DNA of 64,000 nt from Hominisplanchenecus_A murintestinalis (GTDB lineage Bacteria > Bacillota > Clostridia > Lachnospirales > Lachnospiraceae). Location: NCBI RefSeq assembly GCF_943193015.1, contig NZ_CALPCM010000008.1, positions 45,931-109,930 on the forward strand, written 5' to 3'. The position numbers and the translations under genes were made by a program. The notes beneath the pieces are model-generated. The model had not been told where the DNA came from. It saw only the letters and a list, made by a program, of their open reading frames with translations, and did no database searches. Positions 10,138 through 18,344 of the stretch are shown one piece after another. Numbering within the stretch: the stretch's first letter is position 1; every line of letters starts with the position of its first letter.

Positions 10138-11506
10138 AATCCTCTTCCTCCATAATATGTATTTTTAAAATTGTTTTCGTATGTTCCGTCACTTTGCACA
10201 CTTCGCTAATCCTGAATCCCACAACCCAAAGGATATGGCTCCCCTCTGCCAGAAGAAGTACCTTGTTTCTGTCCTCTCTCAAAACTTTCTCATCTATAAA
10301 GTACTTTTTTAGTTTCCTGTGCCCGCCGTCCGCGGTAAAATAGTCGCCGCTTTTACGGCTTCGCAATTGAATCGTATTTTTTATTGTATCATAATCCAGC
10401 CATTTCGTATACTTTTTTTCTGGAATATTTTGATTTTTATTCGGCTCCAGGCTGGTAATAATAAGGTACTTCCCCCATCTGGACTCCCCAGGCACCGCAA
10501 GCGGCGTTTCTTCCCGGCGCTCCTCTGACGCTTCTTCCATACCAAACGCCAGATAAGGTCCCGTACGACGAACACACCGCCCTCCCGGAAGCTCAATCCG
10601 CCGTCCCGGCTGCCCGGCTGCCAGCCGTTTGATTTCTTCCAAATGGACAGCGCCTACGTCTTTCATCCCCGCCCCCGGCCTGTCCAGCCAGATACGCAGC
10701 ATGTATTCCTGCATCACTTCCTCTTCCCGGCAGAAATCTTTTGCCAAAACCCTAAGTTCTTCGCCGCAATACTCTGAAAGCTCTCCTGCCCTCCGCGCAG
10801 CTAAGCCTTCCAGATACTCCTGCGCCCTCCGTATCCTCTCGCCTGCCTGCGCGATATGCATCCGCGACTGCCTGTTTACACTCTCCTCCAACTCCGGCAG
10901 GATATTCCTGCGAAGCCTGTTCCTTGTATAATTATCCGACAGGTTCGTGCTGTCCGTACAAAATCCCTGTCCCCTCTCTTGCAGATACCTCTCAATTTCT
11001 TCCCTGGAAATCTCCAGCAGAGGACGGATGACTTTCCCATTTACCGGGCGAATCCCGCACATCCCCCGAAGCCCCGAACCGCGCGCCAGATTCCAGAGAA
11101 TCGTTTCTGCCTGGTCGTCCCGGTTATGGGCTACCGCAATCTTTGCCTGCTGTTTTCCGGCGCATACCGCTTCAAACGCTTCATAACGGCATTTTCTGGC
11201 TGCTTCTTCCATGCTCAGCTTCTCCTTCGCAGCCCTTTTGGGCACATCACAGCTATATAAGTGAAAGGTAATCCCCCTTTGGCGGCAGAGCTGTTCTGCA
11301 AATCCGGCATCCGAAAGACTCTCCTCCCCCCGGATTCCATGCTCCACATGCACTGCCTCCAGGGAAAATCCCAGACGTTCCCGCAGCGCTTCCAACAGAA
11401 AAAGCAGGCATACCGAATCTGCGCCTCCCGATATGCCTGCCACAACGCAGTCACCTTCCTGAATCATCTGGTGTTTCCTGATATATCCAAATACTTTTTC
11501 TTCCAT
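10127..11506 (-). CDS. tilS: tRNA(Ile)-lysidine synthase TilS
   Basis: A 459-residue enzyme that attaches lysine to C34 of tRNA-Ile(CAU) using ATP. The PP-loop SGGADS is near residue 25. The central N-type ATP pyrophosphatase features are visible (HNRDDQAET, RGSGLRGMCG, and RPLLEISREEIERYL). The C-terminal TilS_C domain is present (RSRKSGDYF, KLKKYFIDEKV, WVVGFRIS). An upstream in-frame ATG at 11572 would add 22 residues not typical of the family. 11506 gives the expected MEEKVFGYI start. It overlaps hpt by 11 bp. Confidence 0.95.
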   Translation of the reverse strand: MEEKVFGYIRKHQMIQEGDCVVAGISGGADSVCLLFLLEALRERLGFSLEAVHVEHGIRGEESLSDAGFAEQLCRQRGITFHLYSCDVPKRAAKEKLSMEEAARKCRYEAFEAVCAGKQQAKIAVAHNRDDQAETILWNLARGSGLRGMCGIRPVNGKVIRPLLEISREEIERYLQERGQGFCTDSTNLSDNYTRNRLRRNILPELEESVNRQSRMHIAQAGERIRRAQEYLEGLAARRAGELSEYCGEELRVLAKDFCREEEVMQEYMLRIWLDRPGAGMKDVGAVHLEEIKRLAAGQPGRRIELPGGRCVRRTGPYLAFGMEEASEERREETPLAVPGESRWGKYLIITSLEPNKNQNIPEKKYTKWLDYDTIKNTIQLRSRKSGDYFTADGGHRKLKKYFIDEKVLREDRNKVLLLAEGSHILWVVGFRISEVCKVTEHTKTILKIHIMEEEDYGR

Positions 11507-11537
11507 TTCCCATATCCGCCCATAATCTTTTAGAAAT

Positions 11538-11566
11538 ACTATATAAAAGCAGGCGCAAAATTGCAA
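11538..11566 (-). promoter_or_regulatory. Candidate promoter for tilS-hpt-ftsH
   Basis: On the minus strand TTGCAA, a 17-bp spacer and TATAGT lie in the 83-bp gap between spoIIE and tilS. This suggests that the housekeeping trio can be transcribed independently of the sporulation gene upstream. Confidence 0.5.
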
Positions 11567-11589
11567 GCGCAAAAATTGCGGATTTTAGT

Positions 11590-13065
11590 TCAGTTCCGCC
11601 ACAGCCCTCCCACCAGCACAGTCATATCGTCTTTCGCACAGCATTTCTGATAAAGCAATACCCTGGTCAGGATTTCCCTTGCCATTTCCTGTGCATTTCT
11701 CGTATCCTGTTCTAAAATAATATCCTGTATAATCTCCTCCGCTTTCCGGTGGGGCAGCGCATCCAGCACACCATCCGATACCATAATCACAAAATCTCCC
11801 GGCTCCAGCTTCTTTTTCGCACTCTCATAGTCCAGTTTCTGCAAAAAACCAATGGGCAGGCTGGTAGACGAAACAGATTCCACCCAGTCTTTCCGTTTCA
11901 GGAACGTGGTAGACGCCCCGATTTTCATCATTTCGCATTCCCCTGTATACAAATCCACCATACACAGATCCACCGTAGAAAACATCTGGTTACTGTTCTG
12001 CAGCATCATCGTAGAATGTATCATATGAACTGCCGTCTCCTTGGAAAATCCCGCATGTAAAAACTGCTCCAGGAGTTCAATCACCGTCTCGCTCTCCCGG
12101 CAGGCGCAGGTTCCCGACCCCATCCCGTCTGACAGGCTCATAATCATCTGCCCATTTTCCCTCCGGAACATGGAAAAACTATCTCCCGACACCATCTCCC
12201 CGTCCTTCGTAACTCTTGCCACCCCATTCAACATAATATACTCCGGCTCTGCCAGGAAAAGCACTGTACTGTACTCATGATTAATGATCGAGCGGCTATC
12301 TTTTTCCGGAACCATCTTCCGGCTGCATACCTCAGAAACCACGCCTGCAATTTCCCTGGTAGAAATGCAGCGTCCCTTCCGCGAAGAACGCATGGTGATA
12401 AACAGCTCCAGCCTGTCCGCATCTTTCCTGACATCCCACATTTCCCGCATCACGATACCATGCATCCTCAGCTTGATATCCATCTGCTTCTCCAGCCCTG
12501 CATCCACAGGACGCACTTCATAAGTAAGGCTTGCCGCTGCCTCCATAATTCCGGCCGTCCCATAAAGCTGCTCCGCCACAGCCTCCCGATTCTCCAGCAG
12601 ACGGTTACTCCACATCAAATTCAGCTTCGCCACCCGAAAACTTTCTTTCATAGCCGCCAGGAAGCTTGTCCCACAAGAGCATATTTCCAGAAAAGGCGCC
12701 TGTTCCCCTGTGCCTTGCTCTTCTATCTCCTGCAGGAGCCCATAAGCCTCCCTGTATGTCCTTGCACAGTTTTTTTCCCAACAGTGATCCCATCCCGGAC
12801 AGAAACTGCACACTTTCCTCTGTACCTCTCCGAAAATTTCTTCGATATCCTCTTCCGAAAACTTTTCCTTCCTGCTGGGCATGTTACGAAACGTCCCTGC
12901 AAGCTGCCGGAAAGACTCTGCATACCGCTCCATCTTTTCACGTCCCGGCTCACACGACTCTAAAATCTGTTCTTCTCTGTAGCGTTCTCCTAATATCAGC
13001 TTAATCACGTCCCACATTACCCATAACACGCTTACAATCAGGACTGCAATTACAAATTCACCCAT
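11590..13065 (-). CDS. spoIIE: SpoIIE-type PP2C phosphatase with reduced membrane region
   Basis: A 491-residue protein. SpoIIE dephosphorylates SpoIIAA to activate sigma-F in the forespore. The C-terminal half is a PPM/SpoIIE phosphatase domain (MSLSDGMGSGTCACRESE with metal-binding Asp; later FVIMVSDGVLDALP and AKDDMTVLVGGLW). A Cys motif (CSFCPGWDHCW) near 97-107 resembles the linker region of longer SpoIIE proteins. The N-terminus has only one clear TM helix (FVIAVLIVSVLWVMWDVI), whereas B. subtilis SpoIIE is about 827 residues with ten. The start at 13065 has GGAGGG 8 bp upstream and was preferred to an in-frame ATG at 13122, which lies upstream of the proposed transcription start. Gene order divIC-spoIIE-tilS supports orthology. 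Confidence 0.88.
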   Translation of the reverse strand: MGEFVIAVLIVSVLWVMWDVIKLILGERYREEQILESCEPGREKMERYAESFRQLAGTFRNMPSRKEKFSEEDIEEIFGEVQRKVCSFCPGWDHCWEKNCARTYREAYGLLQEIEEQGTGEQAPFLEICSCGTSFLAAMKESFRVAKLNLMWSNRLLENREAVAEQLYGTAGIMEAAASLTYEVRPVDAGLEKQMDIKLRMHGIVMREMWDVRKDADRLELFITMRSSRKGRCISTREIAGVVSEVCSRKMVPEKDSRSIINHEYSTVLFLAEPEYIMLNGVARVTKDGEMVSGDSFSMFRRENGQMIMSLSDGMGSGTCACRESETVIELLEQFLHAGFSKETAVHMIHSTMMLQNSNQMFSTVDLCMVDLYTGECEMMKIGASTTFLKRKDWVESVSSTSLPIGFLQKLDYESAKKKLEPGDFVIMVSDGVLDALPHRKAEEIIQDIILEQDTRNAQEMAREILTRVLLYQKCCAKDDMTVLVGGLWRN

Positions 13066-13089
13066 TTTCCGTACCCTCCCACAAAAAGC

Positions 13090-13122
13090 AGTATACGGAA
13101 ACAGGCAGGTGTTTTTTGTCAA
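13090..13122 (-). promoter_or_regulatory. spoIIE promoter with 21-bp spacer
   Basis: On the minus strand TTGACA at 13117-13122 and TATACT at 13090-13095 are separated by exactly 21 bp. Spacers of 21-22 bp are characteristic of Spo0A-activated sigma-A promoters such as B. subtilis spoIIE and spoIIG. Transcription would begin near 13083, 18 bp before the chosen start codon. An alternative -10, TATACT just upstream at about 13125-13130, cannot be excluded. Confidence 0.65.
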
Positions 13123-13144
13123 AACAGTATAACAATTCCAAAAA

Positions 13145-13157
13145 ACTTTTCGACAAA
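13145..13157 (-). promoter_or_regulatory. Spo0A box upstream of spoIIE
   Basis: The minus strand reads TTTTGTCGAAAAG, matching the 0A box core TGTCGAA (13148-13154) with its T and A flanks. It sits about 65 bp upstream of the predicted spoIIE transcription start. Its T-run is shared with the U-tract of the divIC terminator. Confidence 0.7.
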
Positions 13158-13187
13158 AAACGCCGCTGCACCGCCCAAACGGCAGCG
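13153..13187 (-). terminator. Terminator after divIC
   Basis: The minus strand reads CGCTGCCG, a TTTGGG loop, then CGGTGCAGCG and GCG plus six T. It lies about 30 bp after the divIC stop and separates the yabP-yabQ-divIC transcript from spoIIE. Confidence 0.75.
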
Positions 13188-13216
13188 CAGCAGCGCTCTC
13201 CTTATTTCTATCTTTA

Positions 13217-13519
13217 TTAATTTTCCGGCTTAATCAATATCTCATCCGGGTATATCAGCCCCAGCTTGTCCCTGGCAACCTTCTCAATATACTCGTCTGT
13301 CTTCATATATTCCTCCAGTCCATTAATCTCCTCGGTGCGCTTCTGCTCAGCCGCAAGCTGCTTTTCCAGCCTGGCCTCCTGCTCTGCATATGCTGCATTC
13401 TTCTCCCTCAGCGCATGGCTCTGGACAGCGAGGTTCACAAGCAGGAGGACGACAACCATGGTAATACACAGGATGGCACTGCGGTTGCCCCATCTTCTGC
13501 CTTCTTTTTTCTTTTTCAT
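13217..13519 (-). CDS. divIC: Septum formation initiator DivIC/FtsB-like
   Basis: A 100-residue single-pass membrane protein of the division machinery. It has a basic cytoplasmic N-terminus (MKKKKEGRRW), one TM helix (about 16-32) and an extracytoplasmic coiled coil (REKNAAYAEQEARLEKQLAAE). The conserved tail motif EYIEKVARDKLGLIYPDEIL is typical of DivIC/FtsB. It follows yabQ by 13 bp and precedes spoIIE, as in many Firmicutes. Confidence 0.92.
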   Translation of the reverse strand: MKKKKEGRRWGNRSAILCITMVVVLLLVNLAVQSHALREKNAAYAEQEARLEKQLAAEQKRTEEINGLEEYMKTDEYIEKVARDKLGLIYPDEILIKPEN

Positions 13520-13532
13520 AAAACGACCTTCC

Positions 13533-13994
13533 TTATGAATTGCTTCCCCTTCTTTTGACTAGTGTCATTTTAACCCCTTTTATCCTCTTTTTCAATGCTT
13601 TTCGGGCTTTTTTATAGATTTTTTTAGTAAAAAACGCTAACGGGCGAAACAGGAATCCGACTGTTTTGTTGAAAATTGTCGTAAATAGTCGTAAAACCCC
13701 GGATACCCCCCGTAAAACCAATCGGCTGGCGCTCATATGATACAAGACCATCCCCAGCAGCATAGCGCACAGAGAGAATCCCCGCACAACGCCGCTGTTC
13801 CTCATAAAAATCACCATAAACGCTATAATTCCTGCAGCCGTACAATACAAAAAGTCCTCTGCGGCAACCAGCAGTTCTTCATGGATAAACACCCGGCGTA
13901 CCGCCCGCAGCAAATCATATCCAAACATTAGCAGCACCCCGGCCGCTGTGCAGACCAGGAAAAAAAAGATTTCATTCTGAATTCCCAGGCTCAT
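13533..13994 (-). CDS. yabQ: Spore cortex biosynthesis protein YabQ
   Basis: A 153-residue polytopic membrane protein with about four hydrophobic segments and the family motif LLMFGYDLLRAVRR followed by EDFLYC. In B. subtilis YabQ is needed for spore cortex formation and is made in the mother cell. The C-terminus is very basic. It starts 3 bp after the yabP stop, so the two are coupled. Confidence 0.9.
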   Translation of the reverse strand: MSLGIQNEIFFFLVCTAAGVLLMFGYDLLRAVRRVFIHEELLVAAEDFLYCTAAGIIAFMVIFMRNSGVVRGFSLCAMLLGMVLYHMSASRLVLRGVSGVLRLFTTIFNKTVGFLFRPLAFFTKKIYKKARKALKKRIKGVKMTLVKRRGSNS

Positions 13995-13997
13995 ATG

Positions 13998-14276
13998 CTA
14001 TCTGAACAGCCTCCCAAGCATATTTTCTTTTTTCTGGCTCCGGCTGTCAGAATATATCATACTGTCAACCATGCCGTCAATATCAACCTCTCCCTTTTCC
14101 AACGTTAAACGGCTGATATGCAGCTCTCTGCCTTTCACCGTCAGCATTCCCATTCCCGTCTCCAGAAGGATTTCCCGCTCATCAAAAGAGAGCACATCGG
14201 ATACTCCTGTAATTGTCCCGCTGTGCCTTCCGGAAAGCGTTACCTTATGCGTTCCTTGCGTCTGCTTTTCTTCCAT
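13998..14276 (-). CDS. yabP: Sporulation protein YabP
   Basis: A 92-residue protein with the YabP/YqfC fold signature (HKVTLSGRHSGTITGVSDVLSFDEREILLETGMGMLTV is its beta-rich core, read here in pieces). The paired genes yabP and yabQ are mother-cell sporulation genes in Bacillus. A strong AAGGAGG lies before the ATG. It is followed immediately by yabQ and divIC. Confidence 0.9.
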   Translation of the reverse strand: MEEKQTQGTHKVTLSGRHSGTITGVSDVLSFDEREILLETGMGMLTVKGRELHISRLTLEKGEVDIDGMVDSMIYSDSRSQKKENMLGRLFR

Positions 14277-14339
14277 GCCCCCTCCTTGCCGCCCTGTTTC
14301 TGTCTTTCTAAAATATATTAGGGGATGCCGGAAATTATG

Positions 14340-14579
14340 TTACAGATATCGATAAAGTTCTTTTGCCTCGTCCTTTTTCACCGTCTCCTGCACATCCAGG
14401 ATTTCTACCTTCACGCTTTTCGTGCCAAAGTGTATTTCCAGGACGTCGCCTTCCTTTACCGCTGCCGAAGCTTTGGCGGGTTTCTCATTCAAAAACACAC
14501 GGCCCGCGTCACAGGCTTCATTTGCTACTGTCCTGCGCTTAATCAAGCGGGACACTTTCAGAAATTTGTCAAGTCTCAT
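14340..14579 (-). CDS. rqcP: S4-domain RNA-binding protein RqcP (YabO)
   Basis: A 79-residue protein that is essentially one S4 domain (MRLDKFLKVSRLIKRRTVAN, then DAGRVFLNEKPAKASAAVKEGDVLEIHFG). In B. subtilis RqcP works with RqcH on stalled 50S subunits in ribosome-associated quality control. The start at 14579 was chosen because GGAGGAG sits 6 bp upstream. An in-frame ATG at 14594 overlaps that site. A palindromic repeat lies directly upstream. Confidence 0.9.
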   Translation of the reverse strand: MRLDKFLKVSRLIKRRTVANEACDAGRVFLNEKPAKASAAVKEGDVLEIHFGTKSVKVEILDVQETVKKDEAKELYRYL

Positions 14580-14601
14580 CTCGTTCTCCTCCATAAAAAT
14601 C

Positions 14602-14632
14602 GTAACAGTTCAGCCTTCGGCTTCACTGTTAC
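14602..14632. repeat. Palindromic repeat, left-hairpin copy
   Basis: GTAACAGT and ACTGTTAC arms flank a small CAGCCTTCGGCTTC centre. The sequence is nearly identical to the left end of the full element at 46129-46284 and to 15214-15240. It lies 23 bp upstream of rqcP. Confidence 0.85.
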
Positions 14633-14681
14633 CAAAAATCATCGGTTGATACATCTTCCGGCCTGCAAACCGGATCCTATC

Positions 14682-14726
14682 AAAAAGGAGCTGTCCCACA
14701 CCTGTCATTCGGTCTGAGCCAGCTCC
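14682..14726 (-). terminator. Terminator of hup
   Basis: On the minus strand GGAGCTG pairs with CAGCTCC across a long loop and is followed by five T. It lies 20 bp after the hup stop codon. Confidence 0.65.
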
Positions 14727-14746
14727 GTTCTTCCGCTGTTCCAATC

Positions 14747-15025
14747 TTACTGCTCGTTCACTAAGTCCTTTAAAGCTTTTCCTGCTTTGAATTTAGGGGA
14801 CTTAGATGCAGCAATCGTCATCGTCTCGCCGCTTCTCGGGTTTCTTCCCTCTCTTGCAGCTCTCTCAGATACCTCAAAAGTTCCGAAGCCAACCAGCTGA
14901 ATCTTCTCGCCTTTCTTCAGCTCCTCAGCAACTACATCTGTAAACGCCTTGAGCGCCTTCTCTGCGTCTTTCTTTGATAATTCTGTTTTCTCTGCCATCG
15001 CTGCAATCAATTCTGTCCTATTCAT
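14747..15025 (-). CDS. hup: HU family DNA-binding protein
   Basis: A 92-residue histone-like protein that bends and compacts DNA as a dimer. It shows the whole HU pattern: MNRTELIAAMAEKTELSKKD, FTDVVAEELKKGEKIQLVGFGTFEV and the DNA-binding arm GRNPRSGETMTIAASKSPKFKAG. AGGAGG lies 8 bp before the ATG. It precedes rqcP and yabP, a common Clostridia arrangement. Confidence 0.97.
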   Translation of the reverse strand: MNRTELIAAMAEKTELSKKDAEKALKAFTDVVAEELKKGEKIQLVGFGTFEVSERAAREGRNPRSGETMTIAASKSPKFKAGKALKDLVNEQ

Positions 15026-15213
15026 GGAATAATCCTCCTCTGATTTCTCTTTTCGTCCTATTTTGTTCGATACAAAACTTCCAGGTTTCGAACTCTGTAC
15101 GCTTTACCTGCCACAGAACCCTACGTCTATTTATAAGCTTTTATCCCATATTTGTCAAGGTATTTTATGCTTTTAAAACCGCTTTTGAAAATCACTGTTA
15201 ACTGCCTTTTCAT

Positions 15214-15352
15214 CGTAACAGTTCAGTCTTCGGCTTCCTGTTCCTGGCATCAAGCCATGCAAAACCACTTCGTGGTGGCTTGATGCCCATCAACCGAAAC
15301 GCTATTTCACGAACTTTGCAGCAAGTGCAAAGTCCTGGGCTGAATTGCTACT
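15214..15352 (+). repeat. Palindromic interspersed repeat, full-length variant
   Basis: It begins with GTAACAGTTCAG and ends with GGCTGAATTGCTAC, which are inverted ends. Inside are a large hairpin (GGCATCAAGCC/GGCTTGATGCC around an ACCACTTCGTGGT stem) and an ACTTTGCAGCAAGTGCAAAGT hairpin read in two arms. The last hairpin and end match the 46-kb copy almost exactly, while the middle hairpin differs. It sits 5 bp after the stop of the next gene. Confidence 0.8.
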
Positions 15353-15357
15353 TTTCA

Positions 15358-16839
15358 TCAATACATCTCGATCTCCGAGATTGCCATATTCTCAAACTCG
15401 CTGCCCGGATAAACAGATTCAACCGTAATCGTCACATATTGCGTATCTACAGGATGAGGCAGCTGTATATTCTGCTCCTTAAACTTATCCTTCAGTACAA
15501 AGCTTTCACCGGAACCATCGGAAAATTCCACATAAATCCTCTTTGGGCGGGAATATTTACGGTAAATACTCTTGCTCTCATGGTATCCTGCATGGATGTT
15601 AAACCCTGTCACTTTGTAAGAACTATTAAAACGCAGTGTCACAGATTCCCCGGCATCCTGTGCCGACGCTCCTTCTATCCAAGCCGTACTGGCGTCGCCG
15701 TCCGTCATAAACCCTGCCTCATATGTTATATTATTCTCAAACAATGAAGAACTGGCTGAAACTTCTGTAACATCCCCCATGTAGATGCCCGGCAGATACG
15801 ATTCCATCCCCGTTGTCCCCGGCACAGCATCCGTTTCCGGTATAGAATCCATATTTCCGCTTTCCGTTCCCCACATAGAATCCCTATCGCCGGCGTCTGT
15901 TTCTGACATGGAATCCGGCCCTTCACTGTCCGTCTCCCACATAGAGCCCGCATTTTCATCACCTGTTTCCGACATAGAGTCCATATCTCCGATGCCTGTC
16001 CCCGGCATATGATCCGTTTCCCCGGCGCCTATTCCCGACGCGGCATTTGTTTCTCCCACGCTGCCGGCCAGCCGCAAAGCAAGCTTTTTATCTATCATAT
16101 AGGAACGTCCTGCCGAAAGCACCTTCTTTCCTTTCTCAGCAGACGCTTCGTCCTTATCTGCGTCCTTTTCGTCACCGCTTTTCGCCGTTCCCGTATCAGC
16201 ATCATGGCTCTGCCAGATCAGCTTGTCCCCTTCAAAATAAAATTTGTACTCATCCTCCCCCGCATAATGCGCGTAAAACAGCTGCTCGTCCTCATAGTAA
16301 TAAAAGCAGTCATACAAAACGCCGTCTACATCCTCTGAAACCCCCGTGAGCTTCAATTCCTCATCCTCATAATAGGCAGAAATCCCATCTCCGAAAGTAA
16401 TCCTCTCATACACGCCCGACGAAACCGCCTCTTTCACTTTCTGATAGCGTTTATCTATCTCCGAAACCTGGCGCGGTGCTTCCTTTCCGCCGTTGTTCTT
16501 TTTATCTTCCGCCTCAGAATCCTCCGTATCTGTACGCCCTGTCTGTTCCGTTTCCTTATGTGTACTCTCCGATACTTTTCCTGCTTCATCTGCATCAGAA
16601 AAATACAGCAGATTAACCGCAAATCCCACGATTCCTATTGCTGCGCATATTGTTGCGGCAATCGCTGTCTTATATACACGCGGCATAGTTCTTTTCATCG
16701 CTGCATCTGCTATTTCCTCTGCATCCTCCCTGGAACATTCCGACGGCAGATCATTCTCCTGCCCCGCCACTTTCATCCCGCATTCGCCGCAGAAAACAGC
16801 GCCTTCCGGCAGCTCACTTCCGCAATTTGTACACTTCAT
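15358..16839 (-). CDS. Zinc-ribbon membrane protein with NADase-type glycan-binding (discoidin-like) domain
   Basis: A 493-residue protein. The N-terminal zinc ribbon CTNCGSELPEGAVFCGECG is followed by a TM helix (about 58-80), an acidic linker and a beta-rich domain with many Tyr/Asp. A low-complexity stretch (about 270-355) repeats a 10-12 residue unit around D-S-M-S/W-E/G-T. The C-terminal about 130 residues (MTDGDASTAWIEG, VTGFNIHAGY, RPKRIYVEFSDGSG) match the discoidin-like domain annotated as NADase-type glycan-binding. The zinc ribbon would be cytoplasmic and the glycan-binding domain outside (inference). Function unknown. The mazG gene often found upstream of hup is absent here, so conserved order breaks at this point. 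Confidence 0.75.
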   Translation of the reverse strand: MKCTNCGSELPEGAVFCGECGMKVAGQENDLPSECSREDAEEIADAAMKRTMPRVYKTAIAATICAAIGIVGFAVNLLYFSDADEAGKVSESTHKETEQTGRTDTEDSEAEDKKNNGGKEAPRQVSEIDKRYQKVKEAVSSGVYERITFGDGISAYYEDEELKLTGVSEDVDGVLYDCFYYYEDEQLFYAHYAGEDEYKFYFEGDKLIWQSHDADTGTAKSGDEKDADKDEASAEKGKKVLSAGRSYMIDKKLALRLAGSVGETNAASGIGAGETDHMPGTGIGDMDSMSETGDENAGSMWETDSEGPDSMSETDAGDRDSMWGTESGNMDSIPETDAVPGTTGMESYLPGIYMGDVTEVSASSSLFENNITYEAGFMTDGDASTAWIEGASAQDAGESVTLRFNSSYKVTGFNIHAGYHESKSIYRKYSRPKRIYVEFSDGSGESFVLKDKFKEQNIQLPHPVDTQYVTITVESVYPGSEFENMAISEIEMY

Positions 16840-17015
16840 TCGAATTCTCCCTTCTTACACATCGTTCATACCCTTCCATATATCCAATAACATTCCCCGA
16901 ACATTTTACTATTGTATTTTACCATCCTGTAAGACCGCAAACAAGGATTTTTTATCTTTATATAGTTTCTCTGTTTTTTGCCCCCCTCTTCATAAATAAA
17001 ACAATTTCTTTTCCC

Positions 17016-17181
17016 CTAGTGCGTGTCTGAAAATTGCTTTCTGTCAGATACGCGACACAATTTGTGGGAGATTTGTGCCAAATGAAGGGCACATAACAAG
17101 CTATGTAACATGAGTTTGGCGCAGATATCACACAAAGTGGGGCATGCAGATGGCAGGAATGAATTTTCAAACAGGCTCTAA
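17016..17181. mobile_element. MITE-like element with 21-bp imperfect terminal inverted repeats
   Basis: The left end CTAGTGCGTGTCTGAAAATTG and the reverse complement of the right end (17161-17181) agree at 16 of 21 positions. The 166-bp interior holds further small palindromes (TGTGCC/GGGCACA) and no convincing gene. It occupies most of the 474-bp gap between the zinc-ribbon gene and the recombinase. The parent transposase family was not identified. Confidence 0.5.
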
Positions 17182-17313
17182 CATAAACAGCCCTCTGAAA
17201 ATCATTATAAAGCGCTCCCCAAATTTTTATACGATTTCCATTAAAGATGTGCTACAATTCAGCCAGCATTTATTGCATTATACAACCCAAACATATGTAC
17301 AAGGAGACTTATC

Positions 17314-18237
17314 ATGAATGACCTGCACACATGCATAAAAAACTACCTGGAATATTGCCAGCATCAAAAAAGGCTGGATGTGAAAACACTAAAAGCCTAT
17401 CGGATTGACCTGGCCCAATTTTATAACCACCTCCCGTCAGTCAATCTTCCGGAAATTACCACCGGATTACTGGAAGATTTCATCCGGGAGCTTCATCAAA
17501 AATACAAGCCCAAAACAGTAAAAAGGAAGATAGCCTCCTTAAAAGCCCTCTTCCACTACTGCGAATATAAAGAACTGATTCAACGAAATCCCTTCAACAA
17601 AATGCAAATAAAATTCCGGGAACCTTCTCTTCTTCCTAAAACCATCCCCCTACATATTGTCGAAACCTTTTTAGCTACTATATATAAGCAACTATCAGAC
17701 GCAAAAACAAATTACCAGAAAAGAAACGCACTGCGGGACGCCGCAGTCATAGAGCTGCTCTTCGCAACCGGAATCCGCATCTCCGAACTCTGCTCCCTGA
17801 GCGTCAATGCCGTAAACCTGTACGACAGAATCATCTTAATTTACGGAAAAGGTTCCAAAGAGCGCAAAGTCCAGATCGGAAGCGACGCCGTCGCCAACAT
17901 CCTCGAAAAATACAAAAACGATTTTAACACCGAAATCCAAAACTGCGGCCACTTCTTCGCAAACCAGAACGGCAGAGAACTCTCCGACCAGTCCGTCCGC
18001 CGGATGATAAACAAATACACCGCCCTCGCCGCCATAGACATGCATATTACCCCACACATGTTCCGGCACACCTTCGCCACAAGCCTTTTAGAAGCGGACG
18101 TAGATATACGATATATACAGGAAATCCTGGGGCATAGCTCCATCAATGTGACGGAGATATATACACATGTGGCGATGTCTAAGCAGCGGGATATATTGAC
18201 GAGGAAGCATCCGCGGAAGGATTTTCATATAGAATAG
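17314..18237 (+). CDS. XerC/XerD-type tyrosine recombinase (probable invertase)
   Basis: A 307-residue enzyme with an N-terminal SAM-like core-binding domain (about 1-95) and a C-terminal catalytic domain. All catalytic residues are visible: R155 (GIRISEL), K179 (GKGSKER), H248 and R251 (HMFRH), H274 (LGHSS) and Y283 (TEIYTHV). AAGGAG lies 7 bp before the ATG and a strong terminator follows, so it is a single-gene unit. It ends 107 bp before the left copy of an exact 27-bp inverted repeat whose other copy is 4.9 kb away. Small recombinases next to such repeats usually invert the segment between them. A role as a chromosomal XerC/D is less likely given the AT-rich accessory setting. Confidence 0.9.
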   Translation: MNDLHTCIKNYLEYCQHQKRLDVKTLKAYRIDLAQFYNHLPSVNLPEITTGLLEDFIRELHQKYKPKTVKRKIASLKALFHYCEYKELIQRNPFNKMQIKFREPSLLPKTIPLHIVETFLATIYKQLSDAKTNYQKRNALRDAAVIELLFATGIRISELCSLSVNAVNLYDRIILIYGKGSKERKVQIGSDAVANILEKYKNDFNTEIQNCGHFFANQNGRELSDQSVRRMINKYTALAAIDMHITPHMFRHTFATSLLEADVDIRYIQEILGHSSINVTEIYTHVAMSKQRDILTRKHPRKDFHIE

Positions 18238-18250
18238 ATGTGCAAGGAAT

Positions 18251-18288
18251 ATCCCTCTAAATCTGGACGATTTAGAGGGATGCTTTTT
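18251..18288 (+). terminator. Terminator of the recombinase gene
   Basis: A perfect 13-bp stem ATCCCTCTAAATC/GATTTAGAGGGAT with a 5-nt loop, then GCTTTTTAT, 13 bp after the recombinase stop. It insulates the recombinase from the invertible segment. Confidence 0.9.
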
Positions 18289-18344
18289 ATTTACTAATTC
18301 ATCGGCATTACCAGATAATATCAAGTTTCCTGCTTTGATATCTA

